A DNA stretch of 64,000 nt from Oscheius onirici (taxonomy: Eukaryota; Nematoda; Chromadorea; Rhabditida; Rhabditidae), in the NCBI GenBank assembly GCA_932521025.1, contig OW051471.1, positions 7,316,001-7,380,000 of the forward strand. Reading direction: 5' to 3'. Made by a program: the position numbers and the translations under genes. Positions 1 to 13,849 of this stretch are shown piece after piece. How positions within the stretch are numbered: position 1 is the stretch's first letter; each line of letters starts with the position of its first letter. The notes under the pieces were generated by a model. It saw only the letters and a list, made by a program, of their open reading frames with translations. It had not been told where the DNA came from and did not search any database.

Positions 1-2144
1 CACTCACAAGGGAACACATTTTCAGCATTTTACTTTTGCCATTATTTTGCCATTATAGCAATAAGAGACAAACCGGAATGCTGAACTATATTCTCTTTGG
101 ACGGATGAGGTAAAGAAAGTTACTTTACCTTGTCGTGTAAAAGCTGTTCAATATTGGTTTTTCGGTACGGATATGCCGACAACGAATCTTCAGTTGCGAA
201 AGAGAGACCACGTCATTCGCTCATTCGTCATCTTCGGGTTCCGGGTTGACCTGTTATTTCACCACAACAGAAGAACGTTTGTTATTCGAAAAAGTGAAAA
301 TCTCACACATCAGATTTTAGATCCTATTCTTCAGTTTTTGCAGCCCCACTTGAGCAACCACCTGTTCGTAGTCTTATTTGATTCGCGCCTGTGGTTTGTA
401 GCAAAGTTAACAATTAAGTTCTTCTCAAGCCAAAGTACGCCTCTTGTGATGGGTTAGTCGTGCTGTAAATGTCTATTAAAAGTTCTCGCAGGTGTGGAGT
501 CATCTGCTCTCGTTTTTAGTCTCTGTCTCTTCCAAATGCTCGAGCTAATGAGCCGCTCCATTTCCCCGCCCAAATGGATGCCACCCTTTCCATTTTCGTC
601 TAAAAGTGTCTCATCCCATTTGATTCTCTGAAAATTAGTGTCGATGACTCAAGGTTCTATGGTGAGAGGGAACAACTGTTTCCAAGGGTGTGTTTAGCGT
701 TGTGACGTAGAACATTTCTATTTGAAGACTGCTCCTCAGTTTGACTTCTAATTGCATCTTGTTCGAATAGGGGTTCGCGAGCTGCTTACCTTTATGCCTC
801 TGAACTTACAAATTTCTGTGTATTCCCCATTCTTATTCGAAAAGCCACTCCACAGAAACAGAGCTTTCTTATGTATCCGACTTGCATTTGTTGTCCACCC
901 TCACTTTTCCACTGCCCAGATGCAAAACAATCTTGTCCTCTCGTATGGTATTTTTTTCGATTGGGTTTGATTTTTCCACTGTGATAGATAAAAACAGCTG
1001 AAATATATAAAACAAGGATAGTACCGCCCTTCCAGGGCTAAAGATTCCTTGTCTTCTCCTATCACTTCTTTCTCGGACCCTCAGTTCCAGTTTTCCTTCC
1101 GTTTTTCCTTGTCACTCTGCTTCAGTCACCCCCTGTCCCTCTCCCTCTCCTTATCCTCAATTAGAGTTTCAGACAGATACACAAACACAGACTTGGGAGC
1201 AATTTAAAACAGATGTGTAGCGCAATGTACCAACCAGCTCCCACCCCTTTAAGTCTCCGAACTCTGACGGATCTTTTGATCCCAAGTATGTTCTTCTTTG
1301 TTTACATTCTCGCGAGCCATGTGAGTGACCTCCCGAGGGTTCTTTGCAAAGGATGCACACTTTGCTGACCACACTTCCTGGCAGGACCTGTGCGAACAAC
1401 ATCACGTAACAAACAGTCGTATTTTTAGACAATTTCGAAATCGGTCAGCTTAGAGATCTGATCGCTTCTGAAGGCGGTTGTTCTCCTCCTAATTAACACC
1501 CTCAAGTCTTGCAGAATCAATAGGCAGGCGCATTTGTCAAAAGCTTTTCTTGAGGAAATGGATACTCACGGTCACTTTTTGCTCTTTCCAACCGTGAGAA
1601 CATTCTCAGGTAATATCTGGTAATCCTGTGTTATTAACAGCAACAAATCCGCCTCCGTTCTGACCACTGAACCAACAATTCCTCCTATTCTAAACAAATA
1701 TCATAATGTATAAAGATACACTTTTAGTCCGCCCTTTTGACGCAGACAATGTGACCCGTTCCCCTTTGTTGATCTTCAAAATACCTCAAGATACCTTGAA
1801 ACAAAGGTTGATCGCTTAGTGGCGAGGTTTTGAATCAGTTTTACATACAAATTGACGCATTGTTCTCAAATTCTCTCAATGAATCAGCAGATCGTAGAAA
1901 AGACCAACAATCATATGAGTTTATTTGGCTTGTGTGTTCCTTATCACTCCCTATCGACCATTACCTTCCGACGTCAAATAAATGTCTTTTGGACGGAAGT
2001 TTTGGTCTTATAAACGTCTCTTACTCATACCGCGCTCATCATTCCTGTTTTCTGACGTACATTGCTCATCAATTCTTCTAATATAAACGTTTCTTTCTAT
2101 CATTTCCGTCCAAAATATTTTGTTGTTTAGAACCCAAAATTCGA
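1..2144. other. Long non-coding stretch upstream of copine
   Basis: I see no convincing exon chain here on either strand; the open frames are short and lack paired splice sites. The DNA holds a TATA-like box near 1003, a CT-rich tract at about 1036-1160, and ordinary AT/GC-mixed sequence. It may contain the distal promoter or outron of the copine gene, or 5' ends of genes lying off the left edge. Confidence 0.5.
1003..1013 (+). promoter_or_regulatory. TATA-like box followed by a CT-rich tract
   Basis: The run TATATAAAAC is followed about 35-150 bp downstream by a strongly pyrimidine-rich stretch. TATA plus CT-rich DNA is a known nematode core-promoter pattern. No coding exon follows closely, so a distal copine promoter or a non-coding transcript are both possible; the assignment is weak. 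Confidence 0.2.
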
Positions 2145-4742
<2,598 letters not shown>

Positions 4743-5220
4743 CTCTTTTTATAGTTATTCGACCTCGTCTCAGGTATATTTAAGATCTCTTGTCCGCATT
4801 TTCCCCTCTTTGATCAGACTCATTTATAAACAAATTAATCTGTTGCTTGTTCTACGAGTCCAACCGAAAATTGAAACAAGTGTGCAAAAAATGTTGTTGG
4901 CTTTGGTAGTGGTTGACCCTACTTCAAAATGCATACGTCTGACCTGGTTTCTATCGGTTTCTATTTTGGATGATATCCAAATTGGGAAAAAATTGACTGA
5001 ATCGACAGATTTTTTGAAACACGAAGTTCTCAAATGACAGTCCAAAAGTTATCTAACAATAATCAGAACTTCCTACCTCATCAATCCTTTGAACGCTGTA
5101 AAAACGTGTACATTTTCTAATCGCTTTCCTGACCTCTTCCTCCATAGAAATTTCTATGGAAGGGGCGGAGTCTTTCGCTCAGACGTTCACTTCATTTAGC
5201 TTAAAGCTTTCCCTTCTCTC
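4743..5220. other. Intergenic spacer after copine
   Basis: This is the copine 3' flank and the upstream region of the next predicted gene. A TATTTAAG motif lies near 4777, but no exon structure could be supported. Confidence 0.4.
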
Positions 5221-5946
5221 ATGCGCTCCTGCATTCACGTCGGATTTGTGAGTTTTCAAACTGAAAATTGAATGAAAGTTGGAACCAGGTTGGTGGGAAT
5301 GGAGGTCATCACAGGAGAACGAAGAGTGCTGAACGAAGACATCCGAGCAAAAAGGAGAAGAGAATCAACTGGAACCTCACACCCAGAAGTTAGTGGTACA
5401 GTTTGTACATATTAGTCTTTTTTCTTTTCTTTAAAGTGATCTGTTACTTCATTGCCTTTTCTTTTCAGCCAGGTCACATTAGATTTCTATTCATAGTTGT
5501 GACGGGTATGAAGAGTAAAAAGAGCCCGGTAAACAATATCCAGTCACTGCAATTAATCTGTGTTCTCTTTTCACAATCGTACCGAGAGAAAAAGGCAAAT
5601 GTTACAAAGCTACTGTCAGGAAGAAACGTTATGTATCTCTGATGTTTCAGACGAAGTGCCAAATAATTCGGCGTCCACAGTCCAATCTACTCCTCCACCA
5701 GAATCATCCATGACTCCCGCTCAGAATGGAGTAGAACGCAAACTTCCCCAAGTTCCTGTCTCATCTCCGTCTCCTTGCGTATTTTCCCCTTCTTCTTATG
5801 TGACGTACTTCGAGACTCGACATTTGAGCCCACGTAATCCTCAACATTACAGTTACAGTACCCCTGCATCACCGACTCCTTCCCGAAAGCTCCCTACTCC
5901 TCCGGCATATCAACATAGTGTTCTTCAGTCACACTTTCGCTATTGA
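5221..5946 (+). CDS. Predicted protein of unknown function, basic N-terminus and Ser/Pro-rich C-terminus
   Basis: I do not recognise this gene. A first exon (MRSCIHVGF) splices over a 41-bp intron to a basic exon containing HHRRTKSAERRHPSKKEKR. A middle exon beginning PGHIRFLFIV follows a TTTTCAG acceptor near 5468. A long final frame (about 5590-5946) holds TERKRQMLQSY and then a Ser/Thr/Pro-rich region with the repeated style SPRNPQHYSYSTPASPTPS. The tail looks like an intrinsically disordered regulatory region with many SP/TP sites. The junction between the middle and last exons is unclear: there is no clean AG where the frame needs one. The gene converges with the ILVBL gene, whose stop lies about 200 bp away. 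Confidence 0.45.
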
Positions 5947-6142
5947 TAGTTGGCCAACGTGTATTCCAAACTTGTACCAGACTGAGAGCATGAACAAAAT
6001 AGCACACTTTATTAGTCTATCTAACACAATAAATATTTTTTCTCCGGCAAGGACAAAAGATGTAAAAAAAGCGGAATGGCTGGTCAACAAGGTTGAGGCA
6101 AAAGGCTGTTGTGACCCGTACTTATGTTCTTCTCTTGGTCTT

Positions 6143-8393
6143 TTAAACGGAAATGGATCCCTCGCGGAAATCAGTCTTTCCAATGTGGACGTTGATCAAA
6201 GCACTCTTTCCATTCTTCGATTGTTCCAAAGCCTGCAAGTATAAATTATTCAGTGCAAATTCCAAGAGTCTATTGAGCAAAAAGGAAATGACTCACCTCA
6301 TTGAGAATCTTTTCCGTATCGGAAACATTGCTGCCGTCAATCTGAGCTCCCCATCCACCAAGAGATTCCGAAACTTGATCATATCTCGTTCTTGCCAGAT
6401 CCACGGCCACGTTGCTGTGGAACATTGGAATCTGTTCACGGGCAATCTGTGTCCAACAGGCGTCGTTTCCAACAATTCCTGAAAAATTCCACAATGAACA
6501 AAAGTAGCTGAACATACCAATAACAGGGAGCTTGTGGCGGGTAAATGTATCATACTCCATGAGCGAGTAGCCACAGGATCCATCTCCCCAAATGATGTAG
6601 ACTGGTCTGTCTGGATGGACAACTTTGGCACCGAGAGCGAATCCACCAGCCACACCGAGAGTTCCAAAAGCTCCTGGATCGAGCCATTGGAGAGGACCAC
6701 GAGGACGAACAATGTAGGCAGCCTGTTACTGGTAAATAACAAGAATATACTAAACCGACGTACCGAACCGACGAAATCACCTCCATCGGCGACAAGAATG
6801 GCGTTTTCCGGCAGATGCTTGTCGAAAGTGCCGAGGAAGTTGAGCGGATTCAAGAAGTTTCCACCAGCCTTGACTTCAACCATTTTCTTGGCATTGGCGG
6901 CCTCTTTGCCGTCTTCCTTCTCTCTCAGACTGGAGAGCCAATTCTCGTCAAATTTCAGATCTCCCTTCTGCAATCTCTGTGAAGTCTGAACCAAAGTAGA
7001 GGCGACATCAGCCTGGATCGACACATCGGCATTCCAAAAGGCCTTCTCATTCTGAAAAATGTTTTAGGATTCGAAAATAGAATGATTACCTTGGTTAACT
7101 GACTCTTGTTCCTGTTGATGGAGATAATCTTGGATTTTCTGGAAAGAACACGCCCATAGGAGAGACGGAAATCACAGACGGTTCCGGCCAAAATGGTCAA
7201 ATCGGCATCCTTGAGAGCATCGCGTCTGTTCTGTCTCATCTGAAGAGGACTCTCCTTTCCGAGCAGACCGCGAGCCATTCCACCGAGATAGACAGGGATT
7301 CCAAGAGCCTTGATTGCTTCAACCAGTTGATCGGGTTTGACAGGAGGCAGAGTAGATTGACTTCCAATGAGCATGACGGGCTTCTTGGCCTGCTTGATGA
7401 GGCTCACCATTCGAGTGATTTCTTCGTGTTGAGGCATTGGAATCGAGGTCGGTAAGGGCATGATATCCTGACTAAGCCAAGCAGCTCCAAACTGACGCGC
7501 AACATGAACGCGAAGATAATGATTCAAGGCGTTCTAAAGAGAGACTAGAAAAGTGCTAAAAAATAAACAACTACCTGGATGAATCCTTTGGCATTGGGAT
7601 TAAGCCCAACTTCTTTCATGACAAGATCGTAAGGATAAAGAACATCGACAGGGAATTCAACAAAAACTGGTCCTGGACATCCAGAAGTTGCTGCCTGGAT
7701 AGCTTGTTTGAGAGTAGGGACAATGTCTCGAAGACGCTCAACACGAGCCACATATTTGCAGAGAGGGCGGAATAGAACCATCTGATCAATGTCCTACAGA
7801 TTTAAAAAGTTAAAAAAAAAGAGTAAAAACCTGAAGAGCACCGCGTCCCTTGAGAAGAGTTGGAGCAGCTCCTCCGATGAGAAGAAGAGGACTCTCGGCC
7901 ATTTGGGCATTCTTGACGGCAGTAATGGTGTTCGTCAGACCGGGACCGGCAGTCACAGCTGAAGATTTACACTATTTTCACAAACAAAAAGACTCACCAG
8001 CAACTCCGATGGACTGACGGAGACGAGCAACGGCATCGGCTGCAAAGACGGCAGTAACCTCGTGACGAGTGTCGATGATTTTGATTCCGAGTTTCTCAGA
8101 AGCCACCAGAATGGGCGAGATGTGTCCGCCACAAAGAACGAAGATCTCTTTGACATCGTGCGATTTCAACACAGAGGCGACGAGTTCTCCTCCATGGCGT
8201 TTTGATGTCTCATCAACCTATAGACTCTGAGAATTGAGAGAATCTTTATCACCTGGAAGATGTTGGAGACGGGATGTTGGCCATTTCCGCTGAAGAGACC
8301 TCTGAAGACAGCCTGGAGCTCCTCGATCGATCTGATGTCCAAAAGTTTCCAAATGAAACCCAGGATGATCACGAACAGAATGAGGAAAATCAT
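6143..8393 (-). CDS. ILVBL/HACL2-type 2-hydroxyacyl-CoA lyase (ThDP enzyme)
   Basis: The product matches the animal ILVBL (HACL2) family: ER-membrane ThDP enzymes that cleave 2-hydroxyacyl-CoA in fatty-acid alpha-oxidation. An N-terminal hydrophobic anchor ([18 protein letters not shown]) comes first. Next is the PYR domain with [17 protein letters not shown], the catalytic-Glu segment [18 protein letters not shown] and [20 protein letters not shown]. The middle domain contains [14 protein letters not shown] and [12 protein letters not shown]. The PP domain has [26 protein letters not shown] and the cofactor motif [15 protein letters not shown]...[13 protein letters not shown]. It ends [13 protein letters not shown], near the usual C-terminus. 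About eight exons with 35-50-bp introns give roughly the family length of 600-630 residues. The hydrophobic start sets the chosen ATG. It appears intact. Confidence 0.93.
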
Positions 8394-9240
8394 CCTAAAT
8401 TTGACATTGTTTGCAGAAATGAATAATTGGGGGAGAACCAAAAGTACGCAACAGAGCTGTTCAATGCAACGCAAACCAATGAGACGTCTGTTTATGTGAA
8501 TGTTTGATGAAAAACCGCATGAAATCGATAGATTGTCAGAACTGATCAGTGCAATAGATGCGATTGCAAAAGAGAACAATGACTTGGAACGTGGTGCGAT
8601 AAGGCTGTTGGAGGCAAAGTCCATTCGGACATAAAATGTAGCAGAAAGATAAAAAGACTTGTTTACGACTCTATTAGGTCGAAAATGACCTCGTTTTTTA
8701 GGGTTTACGAAGAGGAGTGAACTTTTTTGTTTGCAACGAGATACAAATTGAGGGAGCGGTCAGAACTGGTTTTGGAAGGGGCACATCCAATGCATTGCGG
8801 GCCGCGGGTCTTATCGCAACACATGGATGAAAGCAAAAAGTCGTACGAGAGTTGCGACCTTTGGATTGGTAGTGTAGGAAGCAGAGTACGAAAACAAGTG
8901 GTTGGAAGAATTCGAGCAAAAATTAAACAATTACCTGGCAAACAGCAAATTAATCAAGTGTTTTCACTTTTCGTCAATTGAAAAAGTTAAAATTTTTTAT
9001 TTAACAAAGGAAAACTTTTTATTGCTTTTGACTATTTGTTTGCTTTTGAGATGTTTCTAGTAGTATTAATTGTTGCTGACTGGTCCAACTGTCAAAGTTT
9101 CCACTTTTCAATATAGACCGGAAGAAATATTCTAAACCAACTTCTCGAATGACAATACCAATAATGGTTTCAGCAGAATCTCTCGGACACGAATGAAAGT
9201 CTTTCGTCTGCTGGCACAAGTCTTGCCACCGGACAGAGCG
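8394..9240. other. Intergenic spacer between ILVBL and the kinase relic
   Basis: This holds the ILVBL upstream region and AT-rich sequence near 8980-9060. Open frames in this stretch have no splice context and no recognisable domain. Confidence 0.4.
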
Positions 9241-9570
9241 GTTTTCCGTCTGCTAAGGCTTCTCGGCCAAGGCGTCTAGGGGAACGTCTATCTGGATGTC
9301 AAGAACCATCGCTGGGTGTAAAAGTGGAGCCGAACAAGACCAGCATAGTCAATCTGAAAGTGGCTGTTTGGAGGTGCTGAACAAGACCGGAGTTTCTGTC
9401 AGCTTGTCGAAAACGGAGTCAAAAAATCATCTATTCCTTCGTCGTCATGACGCTTCTAGACATCTACAGTCTGCAAAGTGAGGAGCCCAGGAAGAAGTTC
9501 ACCATGGCCAGAACTCTTCACGTCGCTAAACAGGCTCTCCAGGCTCTGGAATAGCCGCACGACTGTGTCT
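9241..9570 (+). pseudogene. Degraded TTBK/CK1-like protein kinase fragment
   Basis: Reading across frames recovers the N-lobe of a worm tau-tubulin-kinase-like kinase in the right order. FRLLRLLGQGV-stop-GNVY is the glycine loop at about 9244. Next come VKVEPN, with the ATP-binding Lys position, and NLKVAVW. After a frame change comes VLNKTG, then FVVMTLLD at about 9440. After further shifts comes EEPRKKFTMARTLHVAKQ and ALQALE at about 9482-9551. An in-frame TAG interrupts the glycine loop, a TAG follows ALQALE, and at least two frameshifts are needed. Homology fades before the HRD catalytic loop. The order and spacing of the motifs make chance unlikely. No intact paralogue lies in the window. 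Confidence 0.75.
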
Positions 9571-10100
9571 TCTACAACTCCATGAAAGTCGTCAAAAGTT
9601 AGCATCAACACGTTTTCCAAGAATGCGAGTGTGAAATCCGATGATATCGTGTGCAAGAATCGAGTTCGCACTTTATCGCGCAGTGGTTTTTTGCCGATGA
9701 GTGTTGAACTTTCGAGATGTTTTCTACATGATAAGTTCCGGGTCATTTTTATGCCTCACTTGAGCCAAATTACTGGAAAGTAAGAGAGAGTGAACGTTAT
9801 CGATGATAAAAAGTTTCAAACAGAACGAATAGTATAGTTACTTTGAAAGAGGACCGAGAAATTGTAAGTGCAACGAGTATAGTAAAAATCTGTTTTGTTA
9901 ACAAAGATAACAGTCTTGTATGAAGTAAATCGCAAAGAATACGTCGCTGAAAGCTTCAGCATTTGGCTCATCCTCTCGCGGGTCATTAGTACCCAACAGA
10001 TCTAATCTGCCTGGATCTTCATACATAAGAGAGTTCGGCGGTCACTTCATCTTTCGCATCGCTGGATTTAATGCCGCTAAAGTTGACTACCGTCCCAAAT
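9571..10100. other. Intergenic spacer upstream of the first C6 gene
   Basis: No coding evidence beyond possible further decay of the kinase relic up to about 9750. The stretch includes the promoter region of the downstream C6 gene, with no clear TATA box. Confidence 0.35.
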
Positions 10101-10624
10101 ATGCTTTTCTTATTGTTAATTCTCCTCAAAACGGATCTGTCTGGCGCTTGTATGAGAACATCCGACACAACCACTCCGACAACTACTGCTGCTACTTCTA
10201 GTAAATACTCCGTTTCCGAATAAACCACCCTAATTTCAGCCTGTACCGGATGTATGGCTAGTGCCGTAAACTTGGCAGCGGAAGATCCCACAAGTGCTGA
10301 CAGTCATGCTCCTACTGCTGCGTATGCGTTTTATTAAACAAAACAATTTTCTTTCCAGACCAGGAACACTTCAAGGCGGCTGTTCGACGTTGGTTATAAC
10401 GTGTACTCCGATCAACAACAATCCACTCAGTCTTCTTACATTTCAAAATGGACTTGGAGGACCGCCACCTGGAAACGTGAACAAGTCTATAGAGTTTCAA
10501 AATTATAATGTTTCAGCCAGCGACAGCCACTCTGGTCTGCAACTCAATGAATCAGTGGACTTATTCGGGTTTCATGGCTGGCCAGCCAACTACGGTAATA
10601 ACAGATGCTTTCTGTTTAGGATAA
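10101..10624 (+). CDS. Secreted C6-domain protein (copy A)
   Basis: This small nematode-specific secreted protein of about 135 residues has a signal peptide (MLFLLLILLKTDLSGA) followed by a Thr-rich linker. The C6 domain has CTGCMASAVNLAAED, GCSTLVITCTPINNN, TATLVCNSMNQWTY and a terminal AFCLG. Exons are 10101-10200, 10240-10321, 10359-10476 and 10517-10624; all introns are 37-41 bp and phases agree. C6 proteins are abundant in nematodes, and their molecular role is not established. The gene is a tandem duplicate of the next gene: the same exon pattern and near-identical blocks argue for recent duplication. Confidence 0.85.
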
Positions 10625-11037
10625 TTGTATTTCTCCAGTTCAAATTTATTTGTGCTTTGACACGATCTAATAAATGTTTCAAGCCTTAGATAGTTCAAAC
10701 TGGAATTAAACGACATTTGTAAACTTTCTCTGAAAATAGTGGTAATATACCTCAGCAAGTTTGCACATTCAGAAAAGACTCTTTTTGCCTGACTAGACAT
10801 GACCCACAACGCTCACTTTCTGCTAAAAACTAGTCGCTACTTTCTCGCTAATGGACGATAAGGCTTCTCTCAGTTTCAGATCCAGTTGTAAGTAGGGTAA
10901 TTCGAGCTTTCTTTTCGGCTTTCTGATAACACTTTGTATTTTCGACGAAGTTCGGCTTTTCCCCTATCGGTCAAACTCCTGTCGGTCGAAATTTTAGTCC
11001 GTTAAAAGATACGAGCGGTCTTTCAATCGGTTTTGCG

Positions 11038-11044
11038 TATAAAA
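11038..11044 (+). promoter_or_regulatory. TATA box of C6 copy B
   Basis: A perfect TATAAAA lies 70 bp before an acceptor-like TGTTTCAG that precedes the ATG at 11114. This fits transcription starting near 11068 followed by spliced-leader addition. Confidence 0.55.
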
Positions 11045-11113
11045 CAGCGCTTAACGTGGTCATTTCTTCGCTCTTTGTTCTGTTCCTGCTGACAAAAACA
11101 TCTTGTTTCAGAA

Positions 11114-12079
11114 ATGTTTCATCTTTTTCTTTTACTCTCAGCCCTTGTCCCTAATGCAAGTTCGTGCGCGGCAACGTCTGGCGGAGGCACTGTAACTACT
11201 ACAGCAGCTACGACCTGTAATTTTCTTTTTCTTTTTTTACCCCTTGCTTTCAGCATGTACTGGCTGTACAGCGAACTCGGTCAATTTGGCTGCTGAAAAT
11301 CCAAACGACGCGAATTCTCATGCTCCGACTGCTGCGTAATTTCTCTTGTAATTATTTGTGAATGAGGACAATTCAGAGCGGGAACACTTCAAGGAGGCTG
11401 TAGTACATTGGTTATCACCTGTACTCCCATAAACAACAATCCCGAGAGTTTGCTGACTTTCCAAAATGGGCTGGGTGGACCTCTTCAAGGCAATGTAAGT
11501 TCTCTTTACATGTACCTTCTCTTATTCGTAGATAGTGTGTAAAAAGTTTGAAGTAATTGTGAAAAGAGATTTAGCCTTTGGAAATACTAGCAGAACCGGG
11601 GCGGTATCTTTGCGCCTCTAAACTTGGGGTTTTGGGGCTCGGCGCAGGAAATTTAAATTTTCCGGCTCTCGTTTGCATTTTTCAGTTTTGTCCAAGTGAG
11701 CAAAGTTGTAGCCTTGATCAAGCTCTACAACTTTGCAGAAAATTGCGAAAGCGTAATATTCGCTTCAAAAGACTTGAAAATTCTTCAAACATTTGCGAAG
11801 AAACATAATGGTTAGGACCAACATGCTTTGTCAGATTCACTTTCCCGAAACGATTGTTGCTTTCGCTCGACAACCAAGATCCGATCCGAGAACTCATTGG
11901 CGTTGATCTTCATCTTTCTCCGCATTGAGCGCTTATTCGATTTTTTTTAATGAGAACCGGCTAAAAACTAGTCTTTTTAGCCATCAACAGCCACTCTCGT
12001 CTGCAATACGATGAATCAGTGGGTATACACGAATATGGGCATCTCGACGGTGATAACAGACGCCTTCTGCCTTGGATAA
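11114..12079 (+). CDS. Secreted C6-domain protein (copy B)
   Basis: This is a paralogue of the C6 gene about 500 bp upstream. It has a signal peptide (MFHLFLLLSALVPNASS) and the sequence CAATSGGGTVTTT. The C6 domain follows with CTGCTANSVNLAAENP, GCSTLVITCTPINNNP and FQNGLGGP, and a last exon starting at 11981 encodes TATLVCNTMNQWVYTN and ends AFCLG. Exon 1 ends at 11216 and exon 2 starts at 11254. The final intron is about 490 bp, while the equivalent intron in copy A is 40 bp, so sequence was inserted or expanded there. The extra intronic DNA contains no intact gene that I can see. A start two bases after a TTTCAG supports trans-splicing. Confidence 0.83.
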
Positions 12080-12466
12080 TCTATTTTCTTGAGACAGAAA
12101 CTACTAATAAATATCGTTGTTCCCTTGTATGAAACTGATATTTTCAAAGCATAGAACGGGAATCGTTCGAGTTCAAAGACTGGTTCGGGCGGAGTTCCAA
12201 GATCGAAAACCTAGTCTCCGACAAGAATCGGCACACATTAGTCCCGAAACCTGTGCGGGAAAGATAATAATTAAGAATACGGCCACTTTTTAAAAGAGGT
12301 AGGCCTGTTAATTGGAAAGGATTAATGACCATTTTCTTCTACCGTGACTGGTAGTTAAACGGATTTAAAAGTGCTCTAAGAGAGCAATTTCGTGAATCAG
12401 TCAAAAACATAAGATGTTAATCAGCGCCAATTACTTACTCACTAACTCACTGGCGGAACGACAACG
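12080..12466. other. Spacer between C6 copy B and Srx
   Basis: No gene evidence; it contains the C6 3' flank and the Srx promoter region. Confidence 0.35.
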
Positions 12467-13849
12467 ATGCCATACAATGAGACGTCTCTTTTTACCGTCT
12501 ATCCAACGGAGCTGGCTGCTTTGACCATCTTCATTGTGAGTTTAAAGAGTGACAGGAATCATGAAGAAATCTAGATCGGACTAATTGGTCTCTGTGCCAA
12601 CCTGATTGTTGCAATTTTTACGAGTCGTCTAAAATCTATGAACAATCCTTTCGGTAGTCTGACTGCCAGTCAGTCTGTAGCCGAATCTGTCATCTGTTTC
12701 TGTTTTACCTTTTATGTCGCTCCAATGATGTTTTTGTGAGTGCATTTCGTTTCCGTTTGTAATCAAGAATTAGCGAACATGAAAAGTTGCGCGACTTTGC
12801 CCACAACATCGGATTTGTTCTCCTGGTCTGCTACGACATCTGTATCTGGTCTCATCTTTTTATCGCATTGAACCGAGTGGTCGCCATCGCAGTGCCGATC
12901 AAATATGAAAAAGTGTTCAGGTAATTTCGTTGTCTCCGATTTCTAACATCATTTGTAGCAAACGAAACACCCGGATCTGTATAATCTCGTCTTGGACAAT
13001 TGCAATCAGCACTGCCTTCGTCTTGTTTAAAATGCGTATGTCTAACAATAAGGCAAAACACCGAAAAAGATTGATCTCTGTTCAATTAGTTTCTTATCTA
13101 TTATGAGTCCTTCTTGATTGGCCTTTTTTTGCAACAATATCTGTGTTATCGGAAGTTTACAGCTCCAAAAGAGCAAGATTTCAGATCCCTGTGACCTATA
13201 TTGGTCTCCTCAATATTGGGCTTTCGTATTCCCTCAAACGGAGGTTTACTTCCTAGTTGAAAGATATCGAAGGTGTGTTCAGATCTGCAACTTCATTTCC
13301 TGGAATTTGGACTTTTACAAGGACATTTCAATCGTGGCTCTAATTGCAGGTCTTGACTCGTTCGCCATTTTCCATGTTCACAAGACTTCTAGAACGGTAA
13401 CTTTGACTGATAGCAGTTGAGACTCTTTTTAGGCTGCTATTATTGCTACCTCCTCCCAAGATCGTCGTCAGATGGAAGTCAATTTCCTTCGACAGGCCGT
13501 CCTTCAGGGAGTCCTCTTTGGGGTTGAACTCTTCCTTTATTTCATTCTCGCATGGGAGTTCAATTCTCGCTTTATCATCTGGACTTTCACTACTGTAGCT
13601 TGGGTAACGATTCACGCCTCGGATGGGTAAGCACTTTATCAACCAGAAAACACAGACTCAGATTGATAATCATATTCTCGAATCGCGAGTTCCGCAAGCT
13701 GTTAGTCAGTCCTTTGAGAACACTAAGTAGGTTCTGTCTCCTTCCATAAAACGTTTAAATTTACAGAAATTGCAAACAACAATGTGAGCAGTAGCAGCAT
13801 GGACAACCAGCTACCGCCAGTTCGAACATCTCGTCAAATGGAACAGTGA
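12467..13849 (+). CDS. Srx-family serpentine chemoreceptor (7TM GPCR)
   Basis: Predicted nematode seven-transmembrane chemoreceptor of the Srx class, expected in the ciliary membrane of sensory neurons. Family hallmarks appear in order. TM1 is IGLIGLCANLIVAIFTSRL. The motif NNPFGSLTASQSVAESVICF with YVAPMMFL follows, then YDICIWSHLFIALNRVVAI (the Asn-Arg cytoplasmic motif). The extracellular loop has DPCDLYWSPQYWAF, then DFYKDISIVALIAGLDSFAIF. The late segment is FLRQAVLQGVLFGVELF, with WVTIHASDG and FSNREFRKLL near the C-terminus. Seven or more exons have short introns, except one of about 150 bp after TM4, where the acceptor is ambiguous. Start and stop both look sound. The ligand is unknown. 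Confidence 0.85.

Noticed and set aside
1290-1376. Minus-strand CILCKEPSGGHSHGSREC resembling the first zinc finger of a nuclear receptor
   Set aside because: Spacing C-x2-C-x13-C fits, but the fourth Cys is Arg, the FFRR helix is absent and no second finger or ligand domain follows; likely chance.
6534-6989. Plus-strand 151-codon frame
   Set aside because: Antisense to conserved ILVBL exons.
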